From Candidatus Omnitrophota bacterium (GTDB lineage: Bacteria > Omnitrophota > Gorgyraeia > Duberdicusellales > 4484-171): a stretch of 10,988 nucleotides of DNA. The stretch lies in the NCBI GenBank assembly GCA_028710385.1, contig JAQTUC010000046.1, positions 1 through 10,988 on the forward strand, read 5' to 3'. Both the position numbers and the translations under genes were made by a program. The first letter of the stretch is position 1. Each line of letters begins with the position of its first letter. The notes beneath the pieces are model-generated. The model saw only the letters and a list, made by a program, of their open reading frames with translations. It had not been told where the DNA came from and searched no databases. Below, piece by piece: positions 5,198 to 10,988 of the stretch.

Positions 5198-5210
5198 ACA
5201 ATCCTCCTTC

Positions 5211-6035
5211 CTAAACAATCTCTCCCTGCAAAGAAATCGTATAGTCCTTGATAATTATATTTTTACCGCTTTCCTTTAAAGCCTGTTCTACGATACTCAC
5301 AATTCCAAAGCAACAGGGCACTTCCATGTGCGTAAGTGTAATTGATTTTATATTGTTGTTTTTGATAATTTGCGTTATCTTTTCCAGGTATATTTCTGAT
5401 GAATTATCCAGCTTTGGGCAAAAAATTATAAGGATTTTCCCTTTAAGAAATTTTTCGTGGAAATTTGCATAGCTAAACGGCACACAATCAGCGGCAAAAA
5501 GCAAGTCAGAGTCCTTAAAATACGGGGCGTTTGGGTTTAGCAAATGCAGCTGTATCGGCCATTGGTTAAGCTGGGATTCGGTATAATTTGCGGGGCTTAA
5601 ACCCTGCGTATGTGCTTTTTTGCGTAGATCAGCCATATTTACCCCCGGACAGCTGCCATGATGTGAGTGCTCTGTGTTTTCCGGTTTCATTTCTATGCCT
5701 CTTTCTTTTAAAAAATTAATTGCCTCTTTAAGATACTCCTCCTGATTGTGTCCGGCTAAATGCTTAAGATGCGCGGCTATCACATCTTCGCCCTGTTTTA
5801 TGATATTTTCCATTACTTTGCGCTCATCGTATTTTGTGGCCTCCCGCTCTTCTATTGAGATTGCGCCTTTCGGGCATTTCCCAAGGCAGGCACCCAGCCC
5901 GTCGCAGAATAAATCGCTTATAAGGCGCGCTTTTTTATTTATTATTTGTATTGCCCCCTCCGGGCAATTGGGGATACAGAGCCCGCAGCCGTTACATTTT
6001 TTCTCATCAATTTTTATGATTTTTCTTTTAGGCAT
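5211..6035 (-). CDS. Ferredoxin-domain protein of the hcp operon
   Basis: The protein has 274 residues. The N-terminal ferredoxin domain (4-62) has a canonical site C14-x2-C17-x2-C20-x3-C24-P. Its second site is C44-DGLGA-C50-LGK-C54-P, where the expected ligand at 47 is Leu; this CDGLGAC form recurs in a known group of ferredoxin-like proteins. A linker rich in charge and His (HSHHGSCPG, 123-131) leads to an alpha/beta C-terminal domain (about 155-270) with SQLNQWPIQLHLL, LLFAADCVPFSYANFH, ILIIFCPKLD and a PCC motif (240-242). Such proteins are often encoded beside hcp and may feed it electrons, but that is inference. It starts 2 nt after the Rrf2 stop codon (TGATTATG), so translation is coupled, and it stops 13 nt before hcp. 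No flavin or nucleotide-binding motif is apparent. Confidence 0.85.
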   Translation of the reverse strand: MPKRKIIKIDEKKCNGCGLCIPNCPEGAIQIINKKARLISDLFCDGLGACLGKCPKGAISIEEREATKYDERKVMENIIKQGEDVIAAHLKHLAGHNQEEYLKEAINFLKERGIEMKPENTEHSHHGSCPGVNMADLRKKAHTQGLSPANYTESQLNQWPIQLHLLNPNAPYFKDSDLLFAADCVPFSYANFHEKFLKGKILIIFCPKLDNSSEIYLEKITQIIKNNNIKSITLTHMEVPCCFGIVSIVEQALKESGKNIIIKDYTISLQGEIV

Positions 6036-6037
6036 AA

Positions 6038-6433
6038 TCAGACAAAAGCGGCGAGATTAATTACGCTTAACTCGCTTATTACATGTTTTTCTATATTTTT
6101 TATTTTCTTCCTTAAAGGACAAACACTTACATTGGGGCATTTCATTTTATGAAGGGTGCATTCGTTTAAATTAACGCCCCCCTGGAATATTTCCATTAAA
6201 TCCGTAAGGTATATATCCTTCGGCTGTTTTGCCAGAACAAAACCTCCGCCTATGCCTTTATGCGAAGTTAATATTCCTTCTCTATTTAAAACCTGAAGAA
6301 TTTTGCGCATAAACGACCTTGGAATTTTAAGCTCTTCAACCAGCTCAGAGGCGCAGACTTTTTTGTTTCTTTTTTTAGCTATAAAACATACAGCCCTTAG
6401 GGCGTAATCGGTATCGCGGGTAATAAGTTTCAT
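6038..6433 (-). CDS. Rrf2-family Fe-S transcriptional regulator of the hcp operon
   Basis: The protein has 131 residues. The N-terminal winged helix-turn-helix begins MKLITRDTDYALRAVCFIA, with a recognition region ELKIPRSFMRKILQVLNREG and wing SHKGIGGGFVLAK, all typical of the Rrf2 group (IscR, NsrR, RsrR). The cluster-binding loop has C92-x6-C99-x5-C105, three cysteines consistent with an Fe-S cluster. In this family loss or nitrosylation of the cluster changes DNA binding. Ribosome binding site AAGGA supports the start at 6433. It is the first main gene of the hcp operon, and a perfect 9-7-9 palindrome overlaps the promoter 310 bp upstream, so autoregulation and control of hcp is the simplest model. 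NsrR-like NO sensing is likely from context but not proven. Confidence 0.92.
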   Translation of the reverse strand: MKLITRDTDYALRAVCFIAKKRNKKVCASELVEELKIPRSFMRKILQVLNREGILTSHKGIGGGFVLAKQPKDIYLTDLMEIFQGGVNLNECTLHKMKCPNVSVCPLRKKIKNIEKHVISELSVINLAAFV

Positions 6434-6575
6434 TTCTTTCCTTTTTTCTTAAAGTTTTGGTTTATTTAAATAATTTGCTGCGTAACAATAAAGCCAAAGA
6501 AGCCGCCACCGCAGGCTCAGGCGTAGGGTTGTTTTTGCCTTGAAGTGTTTCGCCGCCTGAAACCCGCAGTGTAAA

Positions 6576-6704
6576 AAGGCAGTTTAAAGTCTTGCCCGGG
6601 ACAAAATATGGCAACCTTCTTTGCAATGGACTACAGGGCGAATCAGCCTGTAGATAAAATTCCTTGCCATAGACACCTCCTTCTTTGATTATTCAAACTG
6701 CCTT
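6576..6704 (-). repeat. Long-range inverted repeat enclosing the leader small ORF
   Basis: AAGGCAGTTT (6704-6695, minus strand) is exactly complementary to AAACTGCCTT (6585-6576), which runs into TTTTT (6577-6573). The stop codon of the small ORF lies at the edge of the second arm. The 3' arm plus U-run could act as a conditional terminator, affected by ribosomes reading the small ORF. Confidence 0.5.
6584..6670 (-). CDS. Putative 28-residue leader peptide or small protein
   Basis: A short frame begins with ATG at 6670 after an excellent ribosome binding site (AAGGAGGTG, 5-6 nt away) and ends at TAA (6584-6586). The peptide starts MARNFIYRLIRPVV, includes CKEGC (residues 16-20) followed by His, and ends in SRARL; it is basic with no membrane segment. 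It lies in the leader between the promoter/operator at 6772-6743 and the Rrf2 gene. The match of a near-perfect Shine-Dalgarno with a start codon supports translation. A second frame (stop at 6462) is open across the same region, but I see no good start for it. The role may be regulatory (leader peptide) or it may be a Cys-containing small protein; no homologue recognised. Confidence 0.45.
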   Translation of the reverse strand: MARNFIYRLIRPVVHCKEGCHILSRARL

Positions 6705-6713
6705 AAATACCAG

Positions 6714-6734
6714 ACAGATAACCCGGCTATCTGT
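6714..6734 (-). other. 5'-proximal hairpin of the Rrf2-hcp transcript
   Basis: ACAGATA and TATCTGT (6734-6728 with 6720-6714) form a perfect 7-bp stem with loop GCCGGGT. It starts about 4 nt after the predicted transcription start and may stabilise the 5' end. The rest of the 420-bp gap between 6434 and 6853 holds the small ORF, the inverted repeat and a GC-rich stretch (6500-6563) with short stems such as CAGGCG/CGCCTG and GTTTC/GAAAC. Confidence 0.45.
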
Positions 6735-6742
6735 TCTTATTT

Positions 6743-6767
6743 AAATGATACCATATTAGTATCATTT
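6743..6767. promoter_or_regulatory. Predicted Rrf2 operator, perfect 9-7-9 palindrome
   Basis: AAATGATAC, seven bases, GTATCATTT form a 25-bp perfect palindrome. It fills the space from the last base of the -35 through the -10 of the Rrf2-hcp promoter, the placement expected of a repressor site. Rrf2 proteins such as NsrR and IscR bind palindromes of about this length. That the Rrf2 protein of this operon binds here is inference. Confidence 0.75.
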
Positions 6768-6772
6768 GTCAA
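6745..6772 (-). promoter_or_regulatory. Strong predicted sigma70-type promoter of the Rrf2-hcp operon
   Basis: A consensus -35 TTGACA (6772-6767), a 16-bp spacer and -10 TATCAT (6750-6745, 5 of 6 to consensus) predict a transcription start near 6738 and a leader of about 305 nt before the Rrf2 ATG. Confidence 0.75.
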
Positions 6773-6853
6773 GTAAAAAGTTAGATTTCTTTTTAATGCT
6801 AAGCTGCCCCCATAATGTTTTGTTTATATAGCTGCCGGAGAAAAAGGCGGAAA

Positions 6854-7252
6854 TTATCCGAATAACTCTTTTGCGTTTGGGCGGGTAAAATAATAAATAA
6901 TATAGGCGTAAACAAGGTAAGATATCCCTACCATAACAATTGCATATAAAGAAACGTTTTTATAAAGGCCCACTAAAAGCTGTACAATTGCCAAAAGAAA
7001 ACGCATAGCAGTTACGGCGATAAACAGGTTTTTCGCCCATTTTTTCAGCATCAAAATTCCTATGCCTGCCGGTATCCAAAAAACAGCCACAACCGGCACA
7101 AGCATCAGGGCAAAAAAAGTGGGGCCTTTGGGTGAATCTGTTATCTCGTGCAAATGACTCACCAGGTTAAAAAAAGACAGCAATGCAAGCAGCCCCATTG
7201 ATATGCCAAAAATTCCTAAAACCACTATCGCAACCGGTCTCTTTTTTGCCAT
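6854..7252 (-). CDS. Small four-helix membrane protein of unknown function
   Basis: The protein has 132 residues. Four hydrophobic segments are visible at about 8-30, 46-69, 74-96 and 100-122. A basic N-terminus (MAKKR) and a charged C-terminal tail (TRPNAKELFG) both probably face the cytoplasm. The second and third helices are separated by KKWAKN. The tail form Y-TRP-x-x-KE-x-F is common in small uncharacterised inner-membrane proteins, but I cannot name a family with confidence. The start at 7252 has only a weak GAGAGAG ribosome binding site. It has its own -10 element upstream and lies between rubrerythrin and the Rrf2 operon with 80 bp to the latter's promoter. No link to stress response can be shown. 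Confidence 0.75.
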   Translation of the reverse strand: MAKKRPVAIVVLGIFGISMGLLALLSFFNLVSHLHEITDSPKGPTFFALMLVPVVAVFWIPAGIGILMLKKWAKNLFIAVTAMRFLLAIVQLLVGLYKNVSLYAIVMVGISYLVYAYIIYYFTRPNAKELFG

Positions 7253-7307
7253 GCTCTCTCAACAGTAAAAAATATTTATTATTATTAAATGCTCCCTGCT
7301 TTATTTA

Positions 7308-7338
7308 ATTATACCTGCGTTTACGAGAATACATACAA
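7308..7338 (-). promoter_or_regulatory. Possible promoter for the four-helix membrane protein
   Basis: A perfect -10 TATAAT (7313-7308) lies about 55 nt before the start codon. The best -35 is TTGTAT (7338-7333) at a long 19-bp spacing, so the assignment rests mostly on the -10. Confidence 0.45.
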
Positions 7339-7344
7339 CTTTTA

Positions 7345-7923
7345 TCAATAATTTTCCGCTAAAACTTCATAGAAACTCTGCGGATGTTTGCAGGCCGGGC
7401 ATTTATCCGGAGCTTTATCCGACTCAACAACATAACCGCAGTTTATGCAATGCCATTTTACCGGTTTTTTCTTTTTAAAAATTTCCCCGTCTGCAATATT
7501 GCTTGCCAATTTTCTGTAACGGGTTTCATGGAACATCTCTACTTTTGAAATCTGCTCAAAGGAAGCTGCGATTTCGTTAAAACCTTCCGCTTTGGCTGTT
7601 TTCGCAAAGTCTGAATAAAGGGTTGTCCACTCAAGGTTCTCCCCTGCTGCTGCTGCTTCAAGATTTGATTTTGTATCCTTTATCATTCCCGCCGGGTAGC
7701 TTGCTGTAATTTCAACGTCAGAGCCTTCCAGGTATTTGAAAAATACCTTTGCGTGCTCTTTTTCATTCTCTGCGGTTTCCGTAAAAATGTTTGCAATCTG
7801 CTCAAACCCCTCTTTCCTTGCTGCGCTTGCAAAATATGTGTAACGATTCCTTGCCTGCGATTCTCCGGCAAAAGCTGCCAGCAGATTTTTTTCGGTTTTA
7901 CTTCCCTTTATTGATTTTGCCAT
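7345..7923 (-). CDS. rbr: Rubrerythrin
   Basis: The protein has 192 residues, the usual rubrerythrin length. The N-terminal ferritin-like domain (1-145) carries the di-iron ligands: E21 (AGESQARNRY), E54 and H57 (ENEKEH), E95/E98 (GENLEW) and E129/H132 (VEMFHE). The C-terminal rubredoxin-like domain has C159-x2-C162-x12-C175-x2-C178 (WHCINCGY... DKCPACKH). Rubrerythrin reduces hydrogen peroxide in the cytoplasm of anaerobes, taking electrons from rubredoxin or a similar donor. GGAGG upstream supports the start at 7923. It begins 20 bp after the stop of the periplasmic cyclophilin gene, so the two are probably co-transcribed. No PerR-like operator was recognised upstream. Confidence 0.97.
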   Translation of the reverse strand: MAKSIKGSKTEKNLLAAFAGESQARNRYTYFASAARKEGFEQIANIFTETAENEKEHAKVFFKYLEGSDVEITASYPAGMIKDTKSNLEAAAAGENLEWTTLYSDFAKTAKAEGFNEIAASFEQISKVEMFHETRYRKLASNIADGEIFKKKKPVKWHCINCGYVVESDKAPDKCPACKHPQSFYEVLAENY

Positions 7924-7943
7924 ATCCGCCTCCGACTAAATAA

Positions 7944-8486
7944 TTATTTCTTTATGTACGCTTTTATTATTTTTACTTCAGAAACCGGCTTGTCAGCCGA
8001 ATCTGTTTTTGAATTCTCTATTGCCTGAACAACATCCATGCCTGATGTAACCTCACCGAAAATTGTATGCTTCATGTTAAGCCATGGAGTTGCCGCTGTT
8101 GTAATAAAAAACTGGCTGCCGTTGGTGCCTGGCCCCGCGTTAGCCATGGCAAGAATGCCCGGTTTATCAAATTTAACGTTTGGGGACACTTCATCTTCAA
8201 AAGGTTTTCCCCATACTGATTTACCGCCCATACCTGTTCCTGTGGGATCTCCGCCTTGAATCATAAAATCCTTTATTACCCTGTGGAAAATAATACCGTT
8301 GTAATAGCCTTTCTCAACAAGCTTTGTAAAATTCTCGCAGGCCTTTGGCGCGACAGAGGGCATAAGCTTAACTTCAATATTTCCTTTATTAGTTTCTAAA
8401 ACTACTGTTTCATCCATAGAAAATGCCTCCTTGCAAAAACTGCCGATAAATAATCCAAAAATAAGTAAAACGACCAGCTTTTTCAT
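7944..8486 (-). CDS. Periplasmic cyclophilin-type peptidyl-prolyl cis-trans isomerase
   Basis: The protein has 180 residues. A signal peptide (MKKLVVLLIFGLFIGSF..., likely cleaved after AFS, residue 23) exports it; C18 lacks a lipobox. The cyclophilin domain (26-178) shows the active-site arginine R69 in FHRVIKDFMIQGGDP, the substrate-pocket residues F74, M75 and Q77, GSQFFITT (123-130), and W135 and H140 in the PWLNMKHTIFGEV segment. It should catalyse proline isomerisation during folding of exported proteins. A strong AGAGGAGGT precedes the ATG at 8486. A promoter about 175 bp upstream and a leader with several hairpins belong to it, and rubrerythrin follows after 20 bp. Pairing of an exported isomerase with a cytoplasmic peroxidase is functionally loose. 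Confidence 0.95.
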   Translation of the reverse strand: MKKLVVLLIFGLFIGSFCKEAFSMDETVVLETNKGNIEVKLMPSVAPKACENFTKLVEKGYYNGIIFHRVIKDFMIQGGDPTGTGMGGKSVWGKPFEDEVSPNVKFDKPGILAMANAGPGTNGSQFFITTAATPWLNMKHTIFGEVTSGMDVVQAIENSKTDSADKPVSEVKIIKAYIKK

Positions 8487-8503
8487 AACGACCTCCTCTA
8501 ATA

Positions 8504-8555
8504 GAGCACGTGATTTTTAAAAGCCCAGTGGCGCGGAAAAAATCACAGTGCGAAT
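8504..8555 (-). repeat. Palindromic dispersed repeat, copy B (inverted relative to copy A)
   Basis: GCACGTGATTTTT (8506-8518) pairs with AAAAATCAC-a-GTGC (8538-8551), again with a single bulged base (8547). It matches copy A at 493-546 in reverse orientation, including the loop core. It lies in the leader, 18 nt upstream of the cyclophilin ATG and next to its Shine-Dalgarno sequence, so it could affect translation of that gene. Confidence 0.8.
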
Positions 8556-8556
8556 T

Positions 8557-8590
8557 CCTGCCCGCTCCCAACAACGGGAGGCAGGCGGGG
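8557..8590. repeat. GC-rich hairpin next to copy B of the dispersed repeat
   Basis: CCTGCC (8557-8562) can pair with GGCAGG (8580-8585), with inner CCC/GGG (8567-8569 with 8576-8578) and loop AACAAC. An alternative pairing uses CCCGC with GCGGG. It directly abuts the dispersed repeat and may be part of a compound intergenic element. Confidence 0.5.
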
Positions 8591-8597
8591 ACACTGA

Positions 8598-8620
8598 AGA
8601 CGCGATGATTAAGAGCGTCT
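8598..8620. repeat. Small inverted repeat in the cyclophilin leader
   Basis: AGACGC (8598-8603) and GCGTCT (8615-8620) flank an 11-nt loop. No U-tract follows on either strand, so it is not a clear terminator. Together with the two elements above it makes this leader hairpin-dense. Confidence 0.4.
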
Positions 8621-8659
8621 GAAGTATCTTTGTTTAATTATCAATTTAGGCAGTAATTA

Positions 8660-8687
8660 TTTATACCTTTTTTAAATGAAAAATCAA
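8660..8687 (-). promoter_or_regulatory. Predicted promoter for the cyclophilin-rubrerythrin operon
   Basis: The -35 is TTGATT (8687-8682), the spacer is 16 bp and the -10 is TATAAA (8665-8660). It begins just downstream of the hydrogenase-like small-subunit stop codon. Transcription would start near 8653 and read through a leader of about 165 nt. Confidence 0.55.
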
Positions 8688-8696
8688 CTGAAATTT

Positions 8697-9212
8697 TTAT
8701 CTGGCTTTAAGAAAAGTAATTAAAGCTTTTATTATATCAAGGGGTTTTGGCGGGCAGCCTGGAATATGGAAAGCAACGGGAATTATATTTGCTACACCTT
8801 TTTCTGTGTAATAGGCATCCTTAAAAATTCCTCCATCAAGCGCGCAGCGCCCAAGCGTAATTACGAATTTAGGCTCCGGCATGGCATCGTATGTTTTCTT
8901 AAGAGCAAGGGCCATATTCTTTGACACAGGCCCTGTCACAAGCAAACAGTCAGCATGCCTGGGAGAGGCAACAAAGCTTACGCCGAATCTTTGTATATCG
9001 TAAATGGGATTGGTAGTTGAAATTATCTCTGATTCGCACGCGCCGCAGGAGCCTGTATCAACCTCTCTTATGTGCAAAGACCTTGAAAATTTTTCCTGTA
9101 TAATTTTTTTAAGCTCTGCTCCGGTTGTTTCCAATCCTTCATTTAAAGAAAAACTTTTATCCAGCGGCTTAGTTACTATTCCTTTTAATATTCTGTTTTT
9201 AATTATTCTCAT
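8697..9212 (-). CDS. NuoB/HycG-like small subunit of a group-4-hydrogenase-related complex
   Basis: The protein has 171 residues and belongs to the family of complex I NuoB and the small subunits of group 4 [NiFe] hydrogenases (HycG, HyfI, EchC). The N-terminal 45 residues are a basic leader without a membrane helix. The four ligands of the proximal (N2-type) [4Fe-4S] cluster are all present: C56 and C59 (DTGSCGACESE), C123 (LGRCALDGG) and C153 (IPGCPPKP). It should sit on the cytoplasmic face of the membrane and pass electrons at the interface with the large subunit. GGAG before the ATG at 9212 supports the start. It follows the large subunit by 23 bp and ends the visible operon. The ferredoxin-like subunit (HyfH/NuoI type) that usually lies between these two genes is absent here. 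Confidence 0.93.
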   Translation of the reverse strand: MRIIKNRILKGIVTKPLDKSFSLNEGLETTGAELKKIIQEKFSRSLHIREVDTGSCGACESEIISTTNPIYDIQRFGVSFVASPRHADCLLVTGPVSKNMALALKKTYDAMPEPKFVITLGRCALDGGIFKDAYYTEKGVANIIPVAFHIPGCPPKPLDIIKALITFLKAR

Positions 9213-9235
9213 TGAAATCTCCGGATGACAATTAT

Positions 9236-10807
9236 TTATAAATCATTTCCCGAATAAGATAAATCAAAACTTTTATTGCAAAGCGGAAAATCAGGGATAA
9301 TGTCGCCTAAAACACAAAAAGACAATGCTTGCCAGTTTAAAAATGACGGGTCTGTAATTTTGCACCTTTCAATTACCCCGTTCTTATTAACTTTAACCCA
9401 ATAAGTAAGCGCTCCGCGCCAGGCTTCAGCGTAACCTAAGGCAAACCCTTCCTTTATATTATAGTTACTAGCCATTTGGGGTTGCGGTGTAATTTTTCCT
9501 AAAAAGTCGCAAATAACCCTTAATGACTCTTCAAATTCTGCTATACGCATATTAAGCCTTGCCAAACAATCTCCTGCTTCCTGTTTCACCGGGTTGAATT
9601 TGGCTTTTGCGTATATTCCCGGGAAATCTTTTCTTAAATCAGCAGCTATGCCGCTTGCGCGCGCGGCAACTCCGGTTACACCTAAATCTTCAGCAGTTTT
9701 TTTCTTTAATACTCCTGTTCCATCAACCCTGTCCATAAAAGAAACGCTGGATAATAATATTTCTTTAATCTCCTTAAAATCCTTGTAAATTTTCTTTAAA
9801 GCTTCCTGCGCAGCTTCGGCCTTCTCTTTATCCCAGGTGATTTTAACTTCGCCTGGTGAATTTACATTTTTTAGATAGCGGCTTCCCGTAAGTTTTTCAT
9901 TCAGCTGCAATATATTTTCTTTAACTATTTGCGCGAATGCCGCGGGAAAGCTAAAACCGACATCAACCGCAATTCCTCCCATATCGTTTATATGGTTATA
10001 GAGCCTTTCAAGCTCAAGAAACACAGCGCGCAGCATCTGCGTATTTTCTGACGGCGTTATGCCTGCTATTTTTTCAATTGCCGTACAAAATGAAAGGCTA
10101 TTGGCAAAGCTCGCGTCTCCGCTTACGCATTCGCTTAAGTTTATGGCTTCAGGAATGGTTTTGCCTTCAAAAAGCTTTTCTATCCCTCTATGTTTAAATC
10201 CAAGCCTTATTTCAAGATTTATAATCGGCTCTCCTGCCATACTAAAACGAAAATGTCCCGGGCCGATAATTCCTGCGTGCACCGGGCCTACCGGAACCTC
10301 AAAAATCCCTTCTCCCTCCACTTTGTTAAAAACATAATCCTCTGCTTTGCCTCTTGCCGGAGGTTTATTAAAGTCCTTCCTTAATGGGTAAATCTCCGGA
10401 CAGATTTCGCTATGCAGCCGAAGCCTGCGGGTATCGGGATTGCCATAAGGCTCTATGCCGAACATTTCTTTTATTTCGCGCTCAAATAAACTTGCGGAGT
10501 AAATGTCTTTCGCCAAAGAATTAAATTTAGGGTCATCCCCTGATATTTCCGCAACTACAAAAAACCATTTTTTGCATTTTGCGCTTGCAAACGAGCAGTA
10601 AATTTCAAATACGCCGCTATCCTTGCGGCAATCAAGGGCAAACAAAGAAGCAATGGGCGCCAGAAGCACCTTATGCAGGGTAAGACAGGTAGTTTTAAAA
10701 TCGTTGAGATTTACCTTAAGATAAATCTCATCCTCGCGTAAGAAAACAGTTTTGGTTTCTACGCCAAGCTTTTCGTTTAATTCTTTTAATACTGCTTTAT
10801 AATCCAT
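9236..10807 (-). CDS. Fused NuoC-NuoD/HycE-like large subunit lacking most [NiFe] ligands
   Basis: The protein has 523 residues. Residues 1-135 form a NuoC-like domain ending in the family signature SLFEREIKEMFGIEPYG. From about 165 the NuoD/hydrogenase large-subunit domain follows (VPVGPVHAGIIGPGHFRF, LEIRLGFKHRGIEKLFEG). In hydrogenases two CxxC pairs bind nickel and iron. Here the first motif reads SECVSGD, leaving only C227, with Gly at the second position; the second reads DPSFLNW (486-492), with Ser and Asn in place of both Cys. Three of four ligands are thus missing, so hydrogen chemistry is unlikely, as in Ehr-type (energy-converting hydrogenase-related) complexes. The C-terminus IPDFPLCNKSFDLSYSGNDL extends past that motif instead of ending there. 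It may still couple electron flow to ion transport. The start overlaps the upstream membrane subunit by 11 nt, showing tight coupling. Confidence 0.92.
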   Translation of the reverse strand: MDYKAVLKELNEKLGVETKTVFLREDEIYLKVNLNDFKTTCLTLHKVLLAPIASLFALDCRKDSGVFEIYCSFASAKCKKWFFVVAEISGDDPKFNSLAKDIYSASLFEREIKEMFGIEPYGNPDTRRLRLHSEICPEIYPLRKDFNKPPARGKAEDYVFNKVEGEGIFEVPVGPVHAGIIGPGHFRFSMAGEPIINLEIRLGFKHRGIEKLFEGKTIPEAINLSECVSGDASFANSLSFCTAIEKIAGITPSENTQMLRAVFLELERLYNHINDMGGIAVDVGFSFPAAFAQIVKENILQLNEKLTGSRYLKNVNSPGEVKITWDKEKAEAAQEALKKIYKDFKEIKEILLSSVSFMDRVDGTGVLKKKTAEDLGVTGVAARASGIAADLRKDFPGIYAKAKFNPVKQEAGDCLARLNMRIAEFEESLRVICDFLGKITPQPQMASNYNIKEGFALGYAEAWRGALTYWVKVNKNGVIERCKITDPSFLNWQALSFCVLGDIIPDFPLCNKSFDLSYSGNDL

Positions 10808-10988
10808 AGTTGCCTTTTAGTATTTCCAGCGAAGCCAGAATTATTTTATTAAGAAATACCGGAACCTTAACGCCGACTACGCACATAAGAACAAGCAAAA
10901 ATAAAAAGGAAAGTTTTGTGCTTAATGTTTCCGCGCTTTTATCAATTTCCTGTGGTTTTTTGCCAAACAGTATTCTGCTTAAATGGTA
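10797..10988 (-). CDS. HyfF/NuoM-like membrane subunit, C-terminal end only
   Basis: Sixty-three residues and the stop codon are visible; the rest lies beyond the right edge. The fragment reads YHLSRILFGKKPQEIDKSAE, then a transmembrane helix STKLSFLFLLVLMCVVGVKV, then PVFLNKIILASLEIL and a short tail. A last membrane helix followed by VPxFL is typical of the antiporter-like subunits (HyfF, HycC, NuoM/N) of group 4 hydrogenases and related complexes, which carry ion translocation. It overlaps the start of the large-subunit gene by 11 nt (TAA inside the downstream frame). Operon order and the fragment together support the call; sequence alone is short. Confidence 0.7.
   Translation of the reverse strand, partial: YHLSRILFGKKPQEIDKSAETLSTKLSFLFLLVLMCVVGVKVPVFLNKIILASLEILKGNYGL

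Noticed and set aside
5198..5218. N-terminal extension of Hcp to an ATG at 5218
   Set aside because: The ATG at 5197 has an ideal AAGGAGG and gives the family-typical N-terminus; the upstream ATG lies inside the preceding gene.
1..10988. CRISPR array, tRNA, rRNA or insertion sequence
   Set aside because: No regularly spaced repeats, no tRNA-like cloverleaf or rRNA segments and no transposase frame were seen.

Overview
The window looks like a piece of chromosome from a Gram-negative, anaerobic or microaerophilic, probably uncultivated bacterium. Supporting signs are signal peptides on periplasmic proteins, a TIGR04073-type (exosortase-associated) protein, an Hcp/rubrerythrin set for nitrosative and oxidative stress, and a group-4-hydrogenase-related membrane complex. 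The gene mix would fit Omnitrophota or a similar lineage, but that placement is inference. All protein genes that I accept lie on the minus strand, so the text runs from high to low coordinates in transcription order.

Right end (10988 to 8697): the 3' end of a HyfF/NuoM-like membrane subunit, a fused NuoC-NuoD/HycE-like large subunit and a NuoB/HycG-like small subunit, overlapping or closely spaced. The large subunit lacks three of the four cysteines that hold the [NiFe] centre, so this is probably a hydrogenase-related (Ehr-like) complex and not a hydrogenase. Next (8687 to 7345) is a promoter followed by a periplasmic cyclophilin and rubrerythrin; the leader carries one copy of a palindromic dispersed repeat. 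A small four-helix membrane protein (7252-6854) follows under its own promoter.

Middle (6772 to 3533): a strong promoter containing a perfect 9-7-9 palindrome, probably the Rrf2 operator. Then come a roughly 300-nt leader with a 28-codon small ORF, an Rrf2 regulator with three cysteines, a ferredoxin-domain protein and hybrid cluster protein (hcp). This looks like an autoregulated nitrosative-stress operon. A separate promoter at 3528-3501 drives a small membrane protein with a Met/His-rich tail and a small ferredoxin, ending at a strong hairpin.

Left part (2771 to 1): a periplasmic DUF4412-like protein and a GGQ-containing release-factor-like (ArfB-type) protein. Next is a promoter and a c-di-GMP-I (GEMM) class riboswitch. 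Its terminator is complementary over 10 nt to the conserved start of the aptamer, which gives a clear switching model. Downstream are a small putative ribbon-helix-helix protein and a secreted TIGR04073-family protein, then a terminator, and finally a promoter with the 5' part of an OsmC-family gene cut by the window edge. The riboswitch linked to an exosortase-associated gene is the most informative signal. The cysteine-poor hydrogenase-like subunit and the Rrf2 leader region come next.
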